From positions 59,541 to 123,540 of the forward strand of contig NZ_JOBH01000020.1 in NCBI RefSeq assembly GCF_000717745.1: DNA of 64,000 bases, read 5' to 3'. The position numbers and the translations under genes are program-made. Below are positions 1 through 8,872 of this stretch, piece by piece. Positions within the stretch are counted from its first letter, which is position 1. Every line of letters begins with the position of its first letter. The stretch is from Streptomyces violens. Its GTDB lineage: Bacteria > Actinomycetota > Actinomycetes > Streptomycetales > Streptomycetaceae. The notes under the pieces are model-generated. The model was not told where the DNA came from. It worked only from the letters and a program-made list of their open reading frames with translations, and did no database searches.

Positions 1-384
1 CTGCTGCTCCTCGATCTCGTCGGCGATCTGCCCGATGCGGTCGTTCGCCACGTCGGACAGCTTCGCGCTGTCCTTGCCGAACAGCACCTCGGCCTGGAGC
101 TGGAACTTCACGTCGGAGTTGGAGTCCTCGCGCTGCTCCGTGCCGCGCTCGTCACCGACGACGGTCTTGATGTCCAGCACCTTGGGCGCGGCGAGGGTCT
201 TGCCCTCGGGGAGTTTGAGGTCGGGGTCGTTCACGTCGACCTTGCCGCGGAAGACGGAGGGCGCGGCCGGTACGTCCTCGTCGGCGAGCGCGGCCGGCCC
301 GCCGGCCAGTGTCAGGCCCGCCGCCAGCGCCGAGGACAGCAGCAGTACGGGCCCGCGCACGCGGTAGCGGTGAGGGGTCCTCAT
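1..384 (-). CDS. OmpA-like secreted protein, N-terminal part (cut by window edge)
   Basis: Only the first 128 residues lie in the window and the gene runs off the left edge. Residues 1-35 form a signal peptide: a basic start (MRTPHRYRVRG), a hydrophobic stretch and an Ala-rich cleavage region ending near ALA-DE. The visible end, FQLQAEVLFGKDSAKLSD followed by an Ile/Glu-rich helix, matches the start of an OmpA-type peptidoglycan-binding domain (beta strand, then N/D-rich turn). In a Gram-positive such a protein would bind peptidoglycan from outside. It begins only 4 bases after the lipoprotein gene stop, so the two are probably translationally coupled as the distal end of the pilus operon. 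The OmpA call rests on the first third of the domain only. Confidence 0.75.
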   Translation of the reverse strand, partial: MRTPHRYRVRGPVLLLSSALAAGLTLAGGPAALADEDVPAAPSVFRGKVDVNDPDLKLPEGKTLAAPKVLDIKTVVGDERGTEQREDSNSDVKFQLQAEVLFGKDSAKLSDVANDRIGQIADEIEEQQ

Positions 385-388
385 CGGA

Positions 389-991
389 TCACGCGTCCGT
401 GAGCGTGAGGGAGACGGCCTGGAAGGTCGGGATCTGCAGGTCCACGTCGGTCGTGCTCTTGGGCGGCGCGGGGAACTGCATGAAGACCTTCTGCGCGGAG
501 TTGGCCGCGACGATGCCGAGCCCCGTGGTGGCCAGCGGGCGGTTCTCCGTGTCGCGCAGCGTGTAGTACCGCTTCTTCTCGGCCTTGTCCACGAGGGTGG
601 CGCCGCCGAGGGAGTCACCGGCGGCCCGCTTCATGGCCAGCTCGGGGCCGGTCCACTGGGCGGTGTCGGTGAAGTCCTCGTCCGAGGAGTTCTTCAGGTT
701 GCCGTTGACGGTGACGAATCCGCTGGAGTCGCGCGTCGCCGACGTCACGTCCAGCGTGATGCCCTGCGGGCCGTGCAGCGTGGCGATCACCGTGTCCTCG
801 GCCGGCTGCTCGGGCTGCCGCGCCCGCTCGCCGCCGCCCTGGTCACTGGTGTGCTGCTGGCTGGACGACGGTATCTGCGTCTCCGTCTTCGCCGGGTCGT
901 CACCGCACGCGGACAGCGTTAAGGCGAGCGCCGCCGCGAGGGAAGCGGCGGCCACCGTCCGTCGCGCCGGGGTGATCTGCCACATACTCAT
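389..991 (-). CDS. Putative lipoprotein of the Tad locus, TTA-containing
   Basis: A 200-residue protein. The start at 991 is preferred over the longer frame because AGAGGACG lies about 8 bases upstream. Residues 1-28 make a lipoprotein signal ending in a lipobox (LTLSAC), after which the chain is polar and rich in Gln and Ser, then folds into a beta-rich domain of about 110 residues (ITLDVTSATRDSSGFVTVNG, and later YYTLRDTENRP). This looks like a DUF4352-type or immunoglobulin-like extracellular domain, but I cannot name it with certainty. Codon 24, inside the lipobox, is TTA (920-922), so translation should need the bldA leucyl-tRNA. It sits between the TadG-like gene and the OmpA-like gene, which suggests a surface-anchored accessory of the pilus. 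Confidence 0.8.
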   Translation of the reverse strand: MSMWQITPARRTVAAASLAAALALTLSACGDDPAKTETQIPSSSQQHTSDQGGGERARQPEQPAEDTVIATLHGPQGITLDVTSATRDSSGFVTVNGNLKNSSDEDFTDTAQWTGPELAMKRAAGDSLGGATLVDKAEKKRYYTLRDTENRPLATTGLGIVAANSAQKVFMQFPAPPKSTTDVDLQIPTFQAVSLTLTDA

Positions 992-1037
992 GAACTCGTC
1001 CTCTACTCGTCTTCGCGCCGTCAGCCGTGAGAGGGCT

Positions 1038-1751
1038 TCAGTCGGCAAGCTTTACGGAGAACAGATCGGCCGCGCGCGGGAAGTCCGGGTGCGCGGGATC
1101 CGGTTCCTCGGGATCGATGGACCACTCCTGGCCGTCGCACATCAGATTCAGGTGCCCGGATTCGCGGTCCTTGTCCTTGTCGCCCGCACCGGGCTCCGGG
1201 TCGTCCGCACCGGGCTCCGGATCCGGGCTCTCGTCGCCGGAACCGCCCCCGCCCGGCTCCTCGTCCGGCCGCAGGGCGCACTTCGGCTCGATGACCGCGG
1301 TGGCCTCCGCCTCCGCCTGCTCGTTCTCGGTGCCCGGGATGACCGAGGCGCCCATGCCGCCGGTGGTCCGCACCCGGACGGTGAAGCCCTGCCGCTGATC
1401 GGCCAGTTGCCGGCAGCCGTCGCCCGCCATCGCGGCGTCGTTGCGCTGCGCGAAGCCGCCGGCCGCCAGACAGGCCCGGGCCGCGTCGTAGAGCTGTCCC
1501 TCAATGATCACGGGCCAGTCGGCGGGCTCCCGGAGTGAGCCGAGCAGGGCCTCGCGCAGTTGGTCGCGGGCGTCCTGGGCGGCCGCCAGCGCCGCCGCGT
1601 CGGCCGCGGACTGGGCGCCGTTGCGGGCGGCCGCCGCCTGCCCCACCGCGAAGTACGCGAACGCGAGAAAGAGCAGGCCCGCCACCACCGTGATGTAGAT
1701 GGGGAGGGCCTGCCCTGAATCGCGGCACGTCCGCGGCCGCGCGCGGAAAAT
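1038..1751 (-). CDS. TadG-like pilus assembly protein (start unresolved)
   Basis: The protein begins in sequence with DSGQALPIYITVVAGLLF, a short charged head followed by a long N-terminal membrane helix, then an Ala-rich helix (ARNGAQSAADAAALAAAQDA) typical of TadE/TadG-like pilus proteins, a region with two cysteines, and an acidic Pro/Asp/Glu/Gly-rich tail. It lacks the Glu at +5 seen in the pilin and pseudopilins. It lies 17 bases after the Flp pilin stop. No ATG, GTG or TTG exists in frame between that stop and the membrane helix. The left limit given here is an in-frame ATT at 1751. A GTG at 1728 lies in another frame, so a small deletion or an unusual start is possible. The body of the gene is well supported; only the start is not. 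Confidence 0.75.
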   Translation of the reverse strand: MFRARPRTCRDSGQALPIYITVVAGLLFLAFAYFAVGQAAAARNGAQSAADAAALAAAQDARDQLREALLGSLREPADWPVIIEGQLYDAARACLAAGGFAQRNDAAMAGDGCRQLADQRQGFTVRVRTTGGMGASVIPGTENEQAEAEATAVIEPKCALRPDEEPGGGGSGDESPDPEPGADDPEPGAGDKDKDRESGHLNLMCDGQEWSIDPEEPDPAHPDFPRAADLFSVKLAD

Positions 1752-1768
1752 CCGCGGCGCGGGAAGGT

Positions 1769-2008
1769 TCAGCCGGTCTTCACGCTGTTGATCGCGGCCT
1801 TGATCTTGTTCTTGATCGTGTCGCCGATGTCCGTGAAGCCCGCGATCGCCGCCATGATCGCCACAACCACCACGATCATGCCGATGTACTCCACCGCGGT
1901 CTGCCCCTTGGAGCGCTCCCGCCCGTACATCCGCTCGATGCAGGCGTCCCGCCAGGTACCGATGTACACCTGGGTGGCGGTCGTGGCCTTGAGCATCCGC
2001 TGGTTCAT
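1769..2008 (-). CDS. Flp-type prepilin
   Basis: A 79-residue protein and the likely major subunit of the Flp/Tad pilus. After a 32-residue leader it has the class III prepilin signature SKGQTAVEYIGMIVVVV: cleavage is expected after Gly, leaving Gln at +1 and Glu at +5, followed by a helix of about 20 hydrophobic residues and a short Lys-rich tail. The leader is longer than in Gram-negative Flp pilins and contains a Cys. The start at 2008 is supported by GGAGGGG about 12 bases upstream. A 242-base gap separates it from the response-regulator gene, far wider than other gaps in the locus, so it may have its own promoter. No prepilin peptidase gene is visible in the window. Confidence 0.9.
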   Translation of the reverse strand: MNQRMLKATTATQVYIGTWRDACIERMYGRERSKGQTAVEYIGMIVVVVAIMAAIAGFTDIGDTIKNKIKAAINSVKTG

Positions 2009-2157
2009 GATGGTGGTGTTCCCCTCCGGGTCCGGCCGGCCGGGTGAGGGCCGGCACGCAGGCTTCCACGCCGTACGTGGCACCTGCTTCCCCCCGGCCG
2101 GTACCGCCGGCGACACCGGAAACGTACGCCGGAGCGCCCACGCCGGGCATGGGTCCC

Positions 2158-2196
2158 CGGGCCCAATCCCGGGCCCAAACCTCCCCGCGGGCCCAA
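2158..2196. repeat. Three CGGGCCCAA direct repeats in the pilin leader
   Basis: The nine-base unit CGGGCCCAA occurs at 2158-2166, 2170-2178 and 2188-2196, in the 242-base space between the response-regulator stop and the pilin start. Each copy contains the palindrome GGGCCC, so on the minus-strand transcript each TTGGGCCCG could pair within or between copies. The spacing is uneven (12 and 18 bases). It could be an operator for the adjacent response regulator or a structured leader. Confidence 0.6.
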
Positions 2197-2250
2197 ATTC
2201 CGGTGCGGGCCGCGCCGGGCTCCCCTCGGACCGGGCGGCCCGTCCCCCCT

Positions 2251-3459
2251 TCAGCCATGGCTCTGCGTTCCCCTTCGGGCGGTACCGAGCCAGACCGCGA
2301 TGGCCTGGCTCCGGCTGGTGGCGTGCAGCTTGGTGAAGATCCGGTTGATGTGGTTCTTGACGGTCTTCTCGCTGATGAAGCAGGTGGCGGCGATCTGCGC
2401 GTTGGTCATGCCTGCCGCGATCAGTTCCATCACCTCCGCCTCGCGATGGCTCAGCCCGAACCGGCCCGTGCCGTTTCCCTGCTGCGCCCACCGGGCACCG
2501 TCCCGCTGTGCGGGGACGGCAGCGGCCGCTCGGTGCGGCCCAGTCGCAGACTGTGCCATATCGACTTGCGGTTGCGAAGTAGTTTGCAGCGGACGCGATG
2601 AATTCGAGACCGAGTGCACCCCGCAATACTGCGAACTCGCAGCGGCAGCCGGGTCATTCTGACTGGAATTGCCATTTGCAGCAGCAGCGAGTTCGTCCGG
2701 TGCGCCCCCGCGATGGCCGGAAGGTGAAGCCCCGGCTCCTTGGCCGGTTCCGTACGGCGCGCCGCCCGCCGGCTCCGCCCCGTACGCCGCGCCGAGGCCC
2801 TCCGGGAGGGGTTGTTGGGGGACGCACGGCGCCGGCGGCGCCGAACGGACGTGGGCGAGCAGGGCGTTGCAGGCCGTGGCGGTGAAACGGGCACGGCCCG
2901 CCGTGATGTCGCGTACCGCGTCGGCCAGTTCGTCCGCGGTGAACTCACCGTGCACGAGATAGCCGCCCGCGCCCAGCCGCAGCGACTCCCGTACGAGCTC
3001 GCTCTCCCGGCTGTACGTGAGCATCATGACGGCCGCGAGGCGGGCGAGATGGGGCAGCGCCGAGATGCCGTCGACGCCGGGCATGCGGACGTCGAGCAGG
3101 ACGACGTCGGGGCGGTGCTGCCGCGCCGCTTCATACGCCTGGCGGCCGTCGGCGGCCTCCGCGACGACCTGGATGTCCGGGCGCCCGGAGAGGAGGACGG
3201 TGAGCCCCGCACGGACGACGGGGTTGTCGTCCGCGACGAGGACCCGGAGGGGCGCGCCCCGCTCGGGGAGCGTGGCGTCCGGGAAGGCGGCCGGGGCCTC
3301 CCCGACAGGCGACGGGCCGCCCCCGAAGGCCGACGGCCCGTCCCCGAAGTCGAACGGGTCGTCCTCGAGGACGAACATCTCGTCGTCGAAGGGGAACATG
3401 TCGTCGAGGGGGAACGGGTCGGTGGCGGGCGCGCCGCCCGGATCACGGAACTCCGGCAT
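2251..3459 (-). CDS. NarL/LuxR-family response regulator with long linker
   Basis: A 402-residue regulator. A receiver domain spans about residues 70-190 (acidic pair D77-D78, phospho-acceptor D123 in VVLLDVRMPG), and a LuxR-type helix-turn-helix spans about 333-395 (GLSHREAEVMELIAAGMTN, then ISEKTVKNHINRIFTKL). Two things are unusual. Residues 14-40 are a Phe/Asp-rich acidic head (DPFPLDDMFPFDDEMF). A linker of about 140 residues, rich in Ala, Gly, Pro, Ser and Gln, separates the two domains, whereas most NarL proteins total about 210 residues. AGGAGG lies just before the ATG at 3459. It follows the sensor kinase by 14 bases and probably controls the pilus genes. Confidence 0.92.
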   Translation of the reverse strand: MPEFRDPGGAPATDPFPLDDMFPFDDEMFVLEDDPFDFGDGPSAFGGGPSPVGEAPAAFPDATLPERGAPLRVLVADDNPVVRAGLTVLLSGRPDIQVVAEAADGRQAYEAARQHRPDVVLLDVRMPGVDGISALPHLARLAAVMMLTYSRESELVRESLRLGAGGYLVHGEFTADELADAVRDITAGRARFTATACNALLAHVRSAPPAPCVPQQPLPEGLGAAYGAEPAGGAPYGTGQGAGASPSGHRGGAPDELAAAANGNSSQNDPAAAASSQYCGVHSVSNSSRPLQTTSQPQVDMAQSATGPHRAAAAVPAQRDGARWAQQGNGTGRFGLSHREAEVMELIAAGMTNAQIAATCFISEKTVKNHINRIFTKLHATSRSQAIAVWLGTARRGTQSHG

Positions 3460-3473
3460 GGTGCGGCCTCCTC

Positions 3474-4874
3474 TCACGGCCTGGCGGGGGGTCGGGACGG
3501 CGGTACGGGGAGCGGTGCGAACGGCGGCTTCGGCAGGACGGCCGCCAGTGGGAGTTCCACCCGGACCTCCGTCCCCTTCGTGGCGCGGCCGCGGCCGATG
3601 CGGATGCGGGCGCCGATGCCGGCCGCCCGCTCCACCATGCCTACCAGGCCGAAGTGGCCGGCCCTGCGCAGGCCGTCCAGGGTGGTGCCGGGCGGCAGGC
3701 CGCGGCCGTCGTCGCACACGCTGATGCGCAGGCTGCTCTCGACCACGCCCGCCGTGACGTCCAGGCGGCTGGGTGCCGCGTGCCGGCGGGCGTTGTCCAT
3801 GGCCTCGGTGACGATGGTGAGCAGCTGGCGGGCGATGGCCTGCGGGACCGGGGGCGCGGGGGTGTCGCCCAGCGGGCGGTAGCAGGCCGTGAAGCCGGTA
3901 CGGCGGGCGAAGTCGGCGACCCGCGCGCGGAGTTCACCGAACACGTCGACGCCGCCGTCCAGGCCGGTCTCGCGCCGCAGGTCGGAGAGGAGTTCGCGGG
4001 ACTCGGCGGCGGCCCGGCGGGCTGCCCGGGAGACCAGCTCGGCCCGGCGCTTGACCGTCGTGGGGTCGGTGCGGTCGGCGGAGCCGGCCAGGCCGTCGGC
4101 GGCCAGCGCCAGGCCGTGCAGCGTCTTGGCGACCGAGTCGTGCATCTCGCGGGCGAGCCGGGCGCGTTCGGACTCGACGGCCTCGTTGACGGCGAGCCGG
4201 GAGCGGGTCTCGGTGAGCGCCTGGCTGGCCGCGCCGAACCGCAGCATCAGATTGCGCAGGGTGACGCCGACCGCGCCGGCCAGGACGCAGACGCCGGGCA
4301 GCAGGGTGGAGCCGGCGAGCGTGATGTCGAGGTCCGCGTCGCCGACGTACGCCAGCAGGACGATGCAGACGGTCAGCGAGGCGAAGACGCCCGCGCCGCG
4401 CCAGCCGTAGGCCAGCCCCGCCAGCAGCGGCGTGCACATCGTGACGTAGCTGAGCGGGCTGGCGGGCGAGGCCGTGAAGAGGAGGAGGGCGCCGAAGGCG
4501 GCGTCCAGGGCGAGCAGCCAGTGGTGGCGCAGCAGCAGCGGCCCGAAGCGCTCCCAGTCCCGGAAGAGCATGTAGGAGGCCATGAAGGTGAACAGCACCG
4601 CGGAGCAGACCAGGATGGTGGGCCAGCCGCGCTTGGTGCCGTAGATGGCGAACGGGGTGGCGAGGGCGATCATCGCCAGCCGGAAGCCGAAGACCTGCCG
4701 GCACAGCGCCTGGAGGGCGCTGAGCTGGAGGCGGAGGGTGGGCTCCGCGGTGGGCGCGGCCGGGTCCTCGGGGCCGTGCGGCGGCAGCGGGCCGCCCGCG
4801 GTGATGGGCGCGGCGGCGCGCCGCCGGAACGCACCGCCCCGCCGGTCCCGCCGGTCCGCCGCGCCGCGCTTCAC
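3474..4874 (-). CDS. Membrane sensor histidine kinase (HisKA_3 type)
   Basis: A 466-residue kinase and partner of the next gene. Residues 1-55 are cytoplasmic and basic or Pro-rich. Five or six membrane segments lie between about 60 and 208 with no sizeable external domain, resembling the MacS/DUF5931 group. The dimerisation helix carries the phospho-acceptor His245 (ARLAREMHDSVAKTLHG). The ATPase domain shows an N box (VTEAMDNARRHA, E357 and N361), a D box (DDGRGLPPG) and a G box (GHFGLVGMVERA). The GTG start overlaps the TadC stop by four bases (GTGA), so it is translationally coupled to the pilus genes, an embedded arrangement that suggests it senses pilus assembly or envelope state. Confidence 0.92.
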   Translation of the reverse strand: MKRGAADRRDRRGGAFRRRAAAPITAGGPLPPHGPEDPAAPTAEPTLRLQLSALQALCRQVFGFRLAMIALATPFAIYGTKRGWPTILVCSAVLFTFMASYMLFRDWERFGPLLLRHHWLLALDAAFGALLLFTASPASPLSYVTMCTPLLAGLAYGWRGAGVFASLTVCIVLLAYVGDADLDITLAGSTLLPGVCVLAGAVGVTLRNLMLRFGAASQALTETRSRLAVNEAVESERARLAREMHDSVAKTLHGLALAADGLAGSADRTDPTTVKRRAELVSRAARRAAAESRELLSDLRRETGLDGGVDVFGELRARVADFARRTGFTACYRPLGDTPAPPVPQAIARQLLTIVTEAMDNARRHAAPSRLDVTAGVVESSLRISVCDDGRGLPPGTTLDGLRRAGHFGLVGMVERAAGIGARIRIGRGRATKGTEVRVELPLAAVLPKPPFAPLPVPPSRPPARP

Positions 4875-5740
4875 CCCAGCAGCCCCGATCCCAGGAACAT
4901 CCCCGCGCCGATCAGCAGGATCGTGGCCGGGACCATGACCATCGTGATCGTGGTGGTGGCCTTCGGGACGGCCCTGGCCGCCTTGCGGCGGGCGTTCTGG
5001 GCGTCCGTGCGCCGCATGTCGTTGGCGATCGCGATGAGCGTGTCGACGATCGGCGCGCCCAGCTCCTCGCCCTGCTGGAGCGCGGTGACGAACATCGCGA
5101 CCTGCTCGGAGTCGTTGCGCCGGCGCAGCTCCTCGAACGCCTGGCGGCGGCTGACGCCCATGTCCATCTGGCGCAGGGTGATGCGCAGTTCGTCGGACCA
5201 GGGGCCCTCGTACTTCTCGGCGGTACGGTCCAGGGCCTGGCGGAAGCCGAGGCCGGCGGAGACCACGACGGCGAGCACGTCGAGGAAGTCGGGGAGGGTG
5301 CGCTCGATGGCTTCCTTGCGCTGCCGGACGGCGGACCAGAGGGCGACCTCGACCCAGAAGAGCCCGAACGCGACCATCAGGAGGGCCAGTACCGGCTGGC
5401 CGTTCGCCGCCATCGCGAGGGCGCCGAGCGCGCCGGTGACGCCGTAGACGAAGCGGCGGGCCGCGTAGCGGTCGACGGTGAGGCCGCCGGGGTTGCCCGC
5501 CATGTCGATGCGCTTGCGCAGCCGGTCGACGCGCTTGGGGCCCATCATGCGCAGCACCATCGGCGCGTACCGCATGCCGAGCCGGTCGATGGCCGAGCCC
5601 GCCGCGCTGGTGCGGGAGGAGCCGACCTCCAGCGCCACGACGAGGTCGCCGGGCAGCTTGGCCTCGGAGCGGTACAGCCGCCAGCCGTACACCGCGCCGA
5701 GGACGGCGAGGCCGAGGAGGAGGGCGTAGAGGAGTCCCAT
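4871..5740 (-). CDS. tadC: TadC-like type II/IV secretion inner-membrane protein
   Basis: A 289-residue membrane protein with an N-terminal membrane anchor (LLYALLLGLAVLGAVYGW), a cytoplasmic part, two membrane segments near 90-130, a type II secretion F domain (FLDVLAVVVSAGLGFRQAL, then MFVTALQQGEELGAPIVDTL) and a C-terminal helix. The F domain normally contacts the motor ATPase and forms the platform for pilus extrusion. The motif QQGEELGAPI is typical of TadC/GspF. It follows TadB by 10 bases and its stop overlaps the kinase start. Length and layout match TadC homologues. Confidence 0.92.
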   Translation of the reverse strand: MGLLYALLLGLAVLGAVYGWRLYRSEAKLPGDLVVALEVGSSRTSAAGSAIDRLGMRYAPMVLRMMGPKRVDRLRKRIDMAGNPGGLTVDRYAARRFVYGVTGALGALAMAANGQPVLALLMVAFGLFWVEVALWSAVRQRKEAIERTLPDFLDVLAVVVSAGLGFRQALDRTAEKYEGPWSDELRITLRQMDMGVSRRQAFEELRRRNDSEQVAMFVTALQQGEELGAPIVDTLIAIANDMRRTDAQNARRKAARAVPKATTTITMVMVPATILLIGAGMFLGSGLLG

Positions 5741-5750
5741 GGTGCGCCTC

Positions 5751-6689
5751 TCAGACGTCGATCTTGCCGAGCCGGCGGACGAGGAAGAAGCCCAGCGCGT
5801 ACAGGGCGAGCGAGACGAGGATCGTGCCCTGGCCCAGTACGCTGCCGGTGATCTTGTCCAGCGCGCCGGGCCAGATGCCGTTCATGACGAGCAGCGCGCC
5901 CAGGCCCAGCAGCGGGACGACGTACCCGGTGGCGGTGACCTGCGAGAGCTGCGTACGGACCTCGCGGCGGGTCTCCTTGCGCTCCTCCAGCGTCTCGGTG
6001 AGGTTGCGCAGTGAGCTGACGACCGTGCCGCCCGCCCGGTTGGCGAGTACCAGCGTGGTGACCAGGACGACCAGCTCGCGGGAGGGCAGCCGTTCGGCGA
6101 GCGCGCCGAGCGCGTCGTCGATGGAGTGGCCGACGGCGAGCTGATCGGCGACCTTGCCCAGCTCCTCGCCGGCCGGGGCCTCCAACTCCTCGGCGGCCAT
6201 GGCCAGCGCGGTACGGAGCGCCAGGCCCGCCTGGGTGGCGTTGGCGAGGACCCGGGAGAGCTCGGGGAGCTGGCTGATGAACCGCTCGGTGCGCTTCTGG
6301 CGCTGCCAGTTGAGGTACGCGAACGCCCCCCACAGGCCCGCGGCGCCGGCGATCGGCCCGAAGAACGGCGCGAGCAGCACACTGGCGAGGAGCCACAGGC
6401 CGAGCACCGCCGCGACCATGGCGGCGAAGAACGTACCGGGCGTGAGGTCCAGGCCGGTGGCGGCGAGCCGGATCTCCAGCCGCTTGCCGAACCGCGTCCC
6501 GCGCAGCCGGCGGTCCAGGCCGTCGAAGCCGCGGCGGCGGCCCGGCGCGCGGAACTGCCCGGTCCGGTCGAGCCGGTCGACCAGCGCGGCGTGCTGCGCG
6601 CGGCCCGAGGCGACGGCGTACACGCCGAGCACGGCGAGCACGCAGCCCAGCAGCGTGCTGCCGATCGTCAGGAGCGCGAGGTTGTCCAT
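5751..6689 (-). CDS. tadB: TadB-like type II/IV secretion inner-membrane protein
   Basis: A 312-residue membrane protein. It has an N-terminal helix (residues 3-27), a basic cytoplasmic loop, a hydrophobic pair near 85-130, the F domain (LPELSRVLANATQAGLALRT, then VTTLVLANRAGGTVVSSL) and two C-terminal helices. Together with TadC it should form the two-protein membrane platform of the pilus. Start ATG at 6689. A 48-base gap separates it from the ATPase gene, the widest in the upper half of the operon, so some re-initiation or a weak internal promoter is possible. Confidence 0.92.
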   Translation of the reverse strand: MDNLALLTIGSTLLGCVLAVLGVYAVASGRAQHAALVDRLDRTGQFRAPGRRRGFDGLDRRLRGTRFGKRLEIRLAATGLDLTPGTFFAAMVAAVLGLWLLASVLLAPFFGPIAGAAGLWGAFAYLNWQRQKRTERFISQLPELSRVLANATQAGLALRTALAMAAEELEAPAGEELGKVADQLAVGHSIDDALGALAERLPSRELVVLVTTLVLANRAGGTVVSSLRNLTETLEERKETRREVRTQLSQVTATGYVVPLLGLGALLVMNGIWPGALDKITGSVLGQGTILVSLALYALGFFLVRRLGKIDV

Positions 6690-6737
6690 GGCGGCGGTGG
6701 TTTCCTCCGTGAGGGGGCGGGGTGGACGGGCGGAGGG

Positions 6738-8080
<1,343 letters not shown>

Positions 8081-8084
<4 letters not shown>

Positions 8085-8470
8085 GGTGCGGACTCCTCCG
8101 TACGCGGCATGGTGACGGTCTTCTCGGTGGCGCCGAGGTCGTCGACGAACGGGATGATCGAGGGGATGCGTACCGTGGCGGTCACCGTCACCGCACCCGG
8201 CCCGCCGGTGCCCGGCGAGAAGGTGGCCCCCTTGGCGAGCCAGCCGCTCATCGCCGCCCGCCCGGCGGCGTCCGGGGTGATCTCCGGCTCGTCCAGCCCC
8301 GCGGTACGGGCCGCGGCGCGCGCTCCCGTACCGGTCTGCTGGATCGCGTACGCGGCGATGCCGAACTGGACCAGCGCCAGCCCGACCAGGATCAGAATCG
8401 GCAGCATGCCGACGAACTCGACGGCAGTCTGCCCCCGGTCGGTCCGCCTCCGTGTGCTTGGCACCACCAT
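8081..8470 (-). CDS. TadE-like pseudopilin (second copy)
   Basis: A 129-residue protein with a class III prepilin-like signal close to the start: DRGQTAVEFVGMLPILILVG, with Gly before the expected cut and Glu at +5, then a membrane helix and an Ala-rich continuation (GTGARAAARTAGL). The C-terminal half is predicted beta-rich and ends TEESAP. It should be a minor pilin. It is paralogous to the gene just upstream, which has the same head arrangement (RGQVAVEFLGMLPLIV). It follows that gene by 3 bases and overlaps the ATPase start by four. Confidence 0.88.
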
Positions 8471-8473
8471 GGC

Positions 8474-8869
8474 TCAGTCCTCCTTCACGGCGGCGGCCTC
8501 GCCGGTGACCCGGAAGGGGAAGGCGAGCGAGCCGGGGAAGAGGACGGGCACCTTGAGGGCGACCTCGGCCTTGACGAGGCCGGGCGCGGGCGTGCAGGAG
8601 ACCGCGGCACCCGCGCGCCAGCTCCCGCCCAGGTCCTCCGTACCGCCGCGCTCGCAGGCCCCCGGGCCGCCCGAACTGCCCGCGCGGGCCGCCCGGTCCG
8701 CGGCGTTTCCGGCCAGCGTGTACGTGAAACCGACCAGCGCGCACTGCCACAGCAGCACCAGGGTGGTCACGATGAGCGGCAGCATGCCGAGGAACTCCAC
8801 CGCGACCTGCCCCCGGTCCTCCCGCATCCGCCGCACGCGCCGCGCGACACGTACCCGCCAGGGGGTCAT
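8474..8869 (-). CDS. TadE-like pseudopilin (first copy)
   Basis: A 131-residue protein. An Arg-rich leader (MTPWRVRVARRVRRMRED) precedes RGQVAVEFLGMLPLIVTTLV, a prepilin-like cut site with Glu at +5 and a membrane helix. A pair of Cys residues (GACERG and AVSCTPAP) lies in the periplasm-equivalent half and could form a disulfide. The Ala-rich segment GNAADRAARAG after the helix is shared with TadE families. It is placed between the CpaE-like and second TadE genes with 3-base gaps, so expression is tightly coupled. Confidence 0.88.
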   Translation of the reverse strand: MTPWRVRVARRVRRMREDRGQVAVEFLGMLPLIVTTLVLLWQCALVGFTYTLAGNAADRAARAGSSGGPGACERGGTEDLGGSWRAGAAVSCTPAPGLVKAEVALKVPVLFPGSLAFPFRVTGEAAAVKED

Positions 8870-8872
8870 CGC

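Noticed and set aside
3654..5447. A 597-codon plus-strand frame opposite the kinase and TadC genes
   Set aside because: Composition is that of a codon-position shadow and no family features are present.
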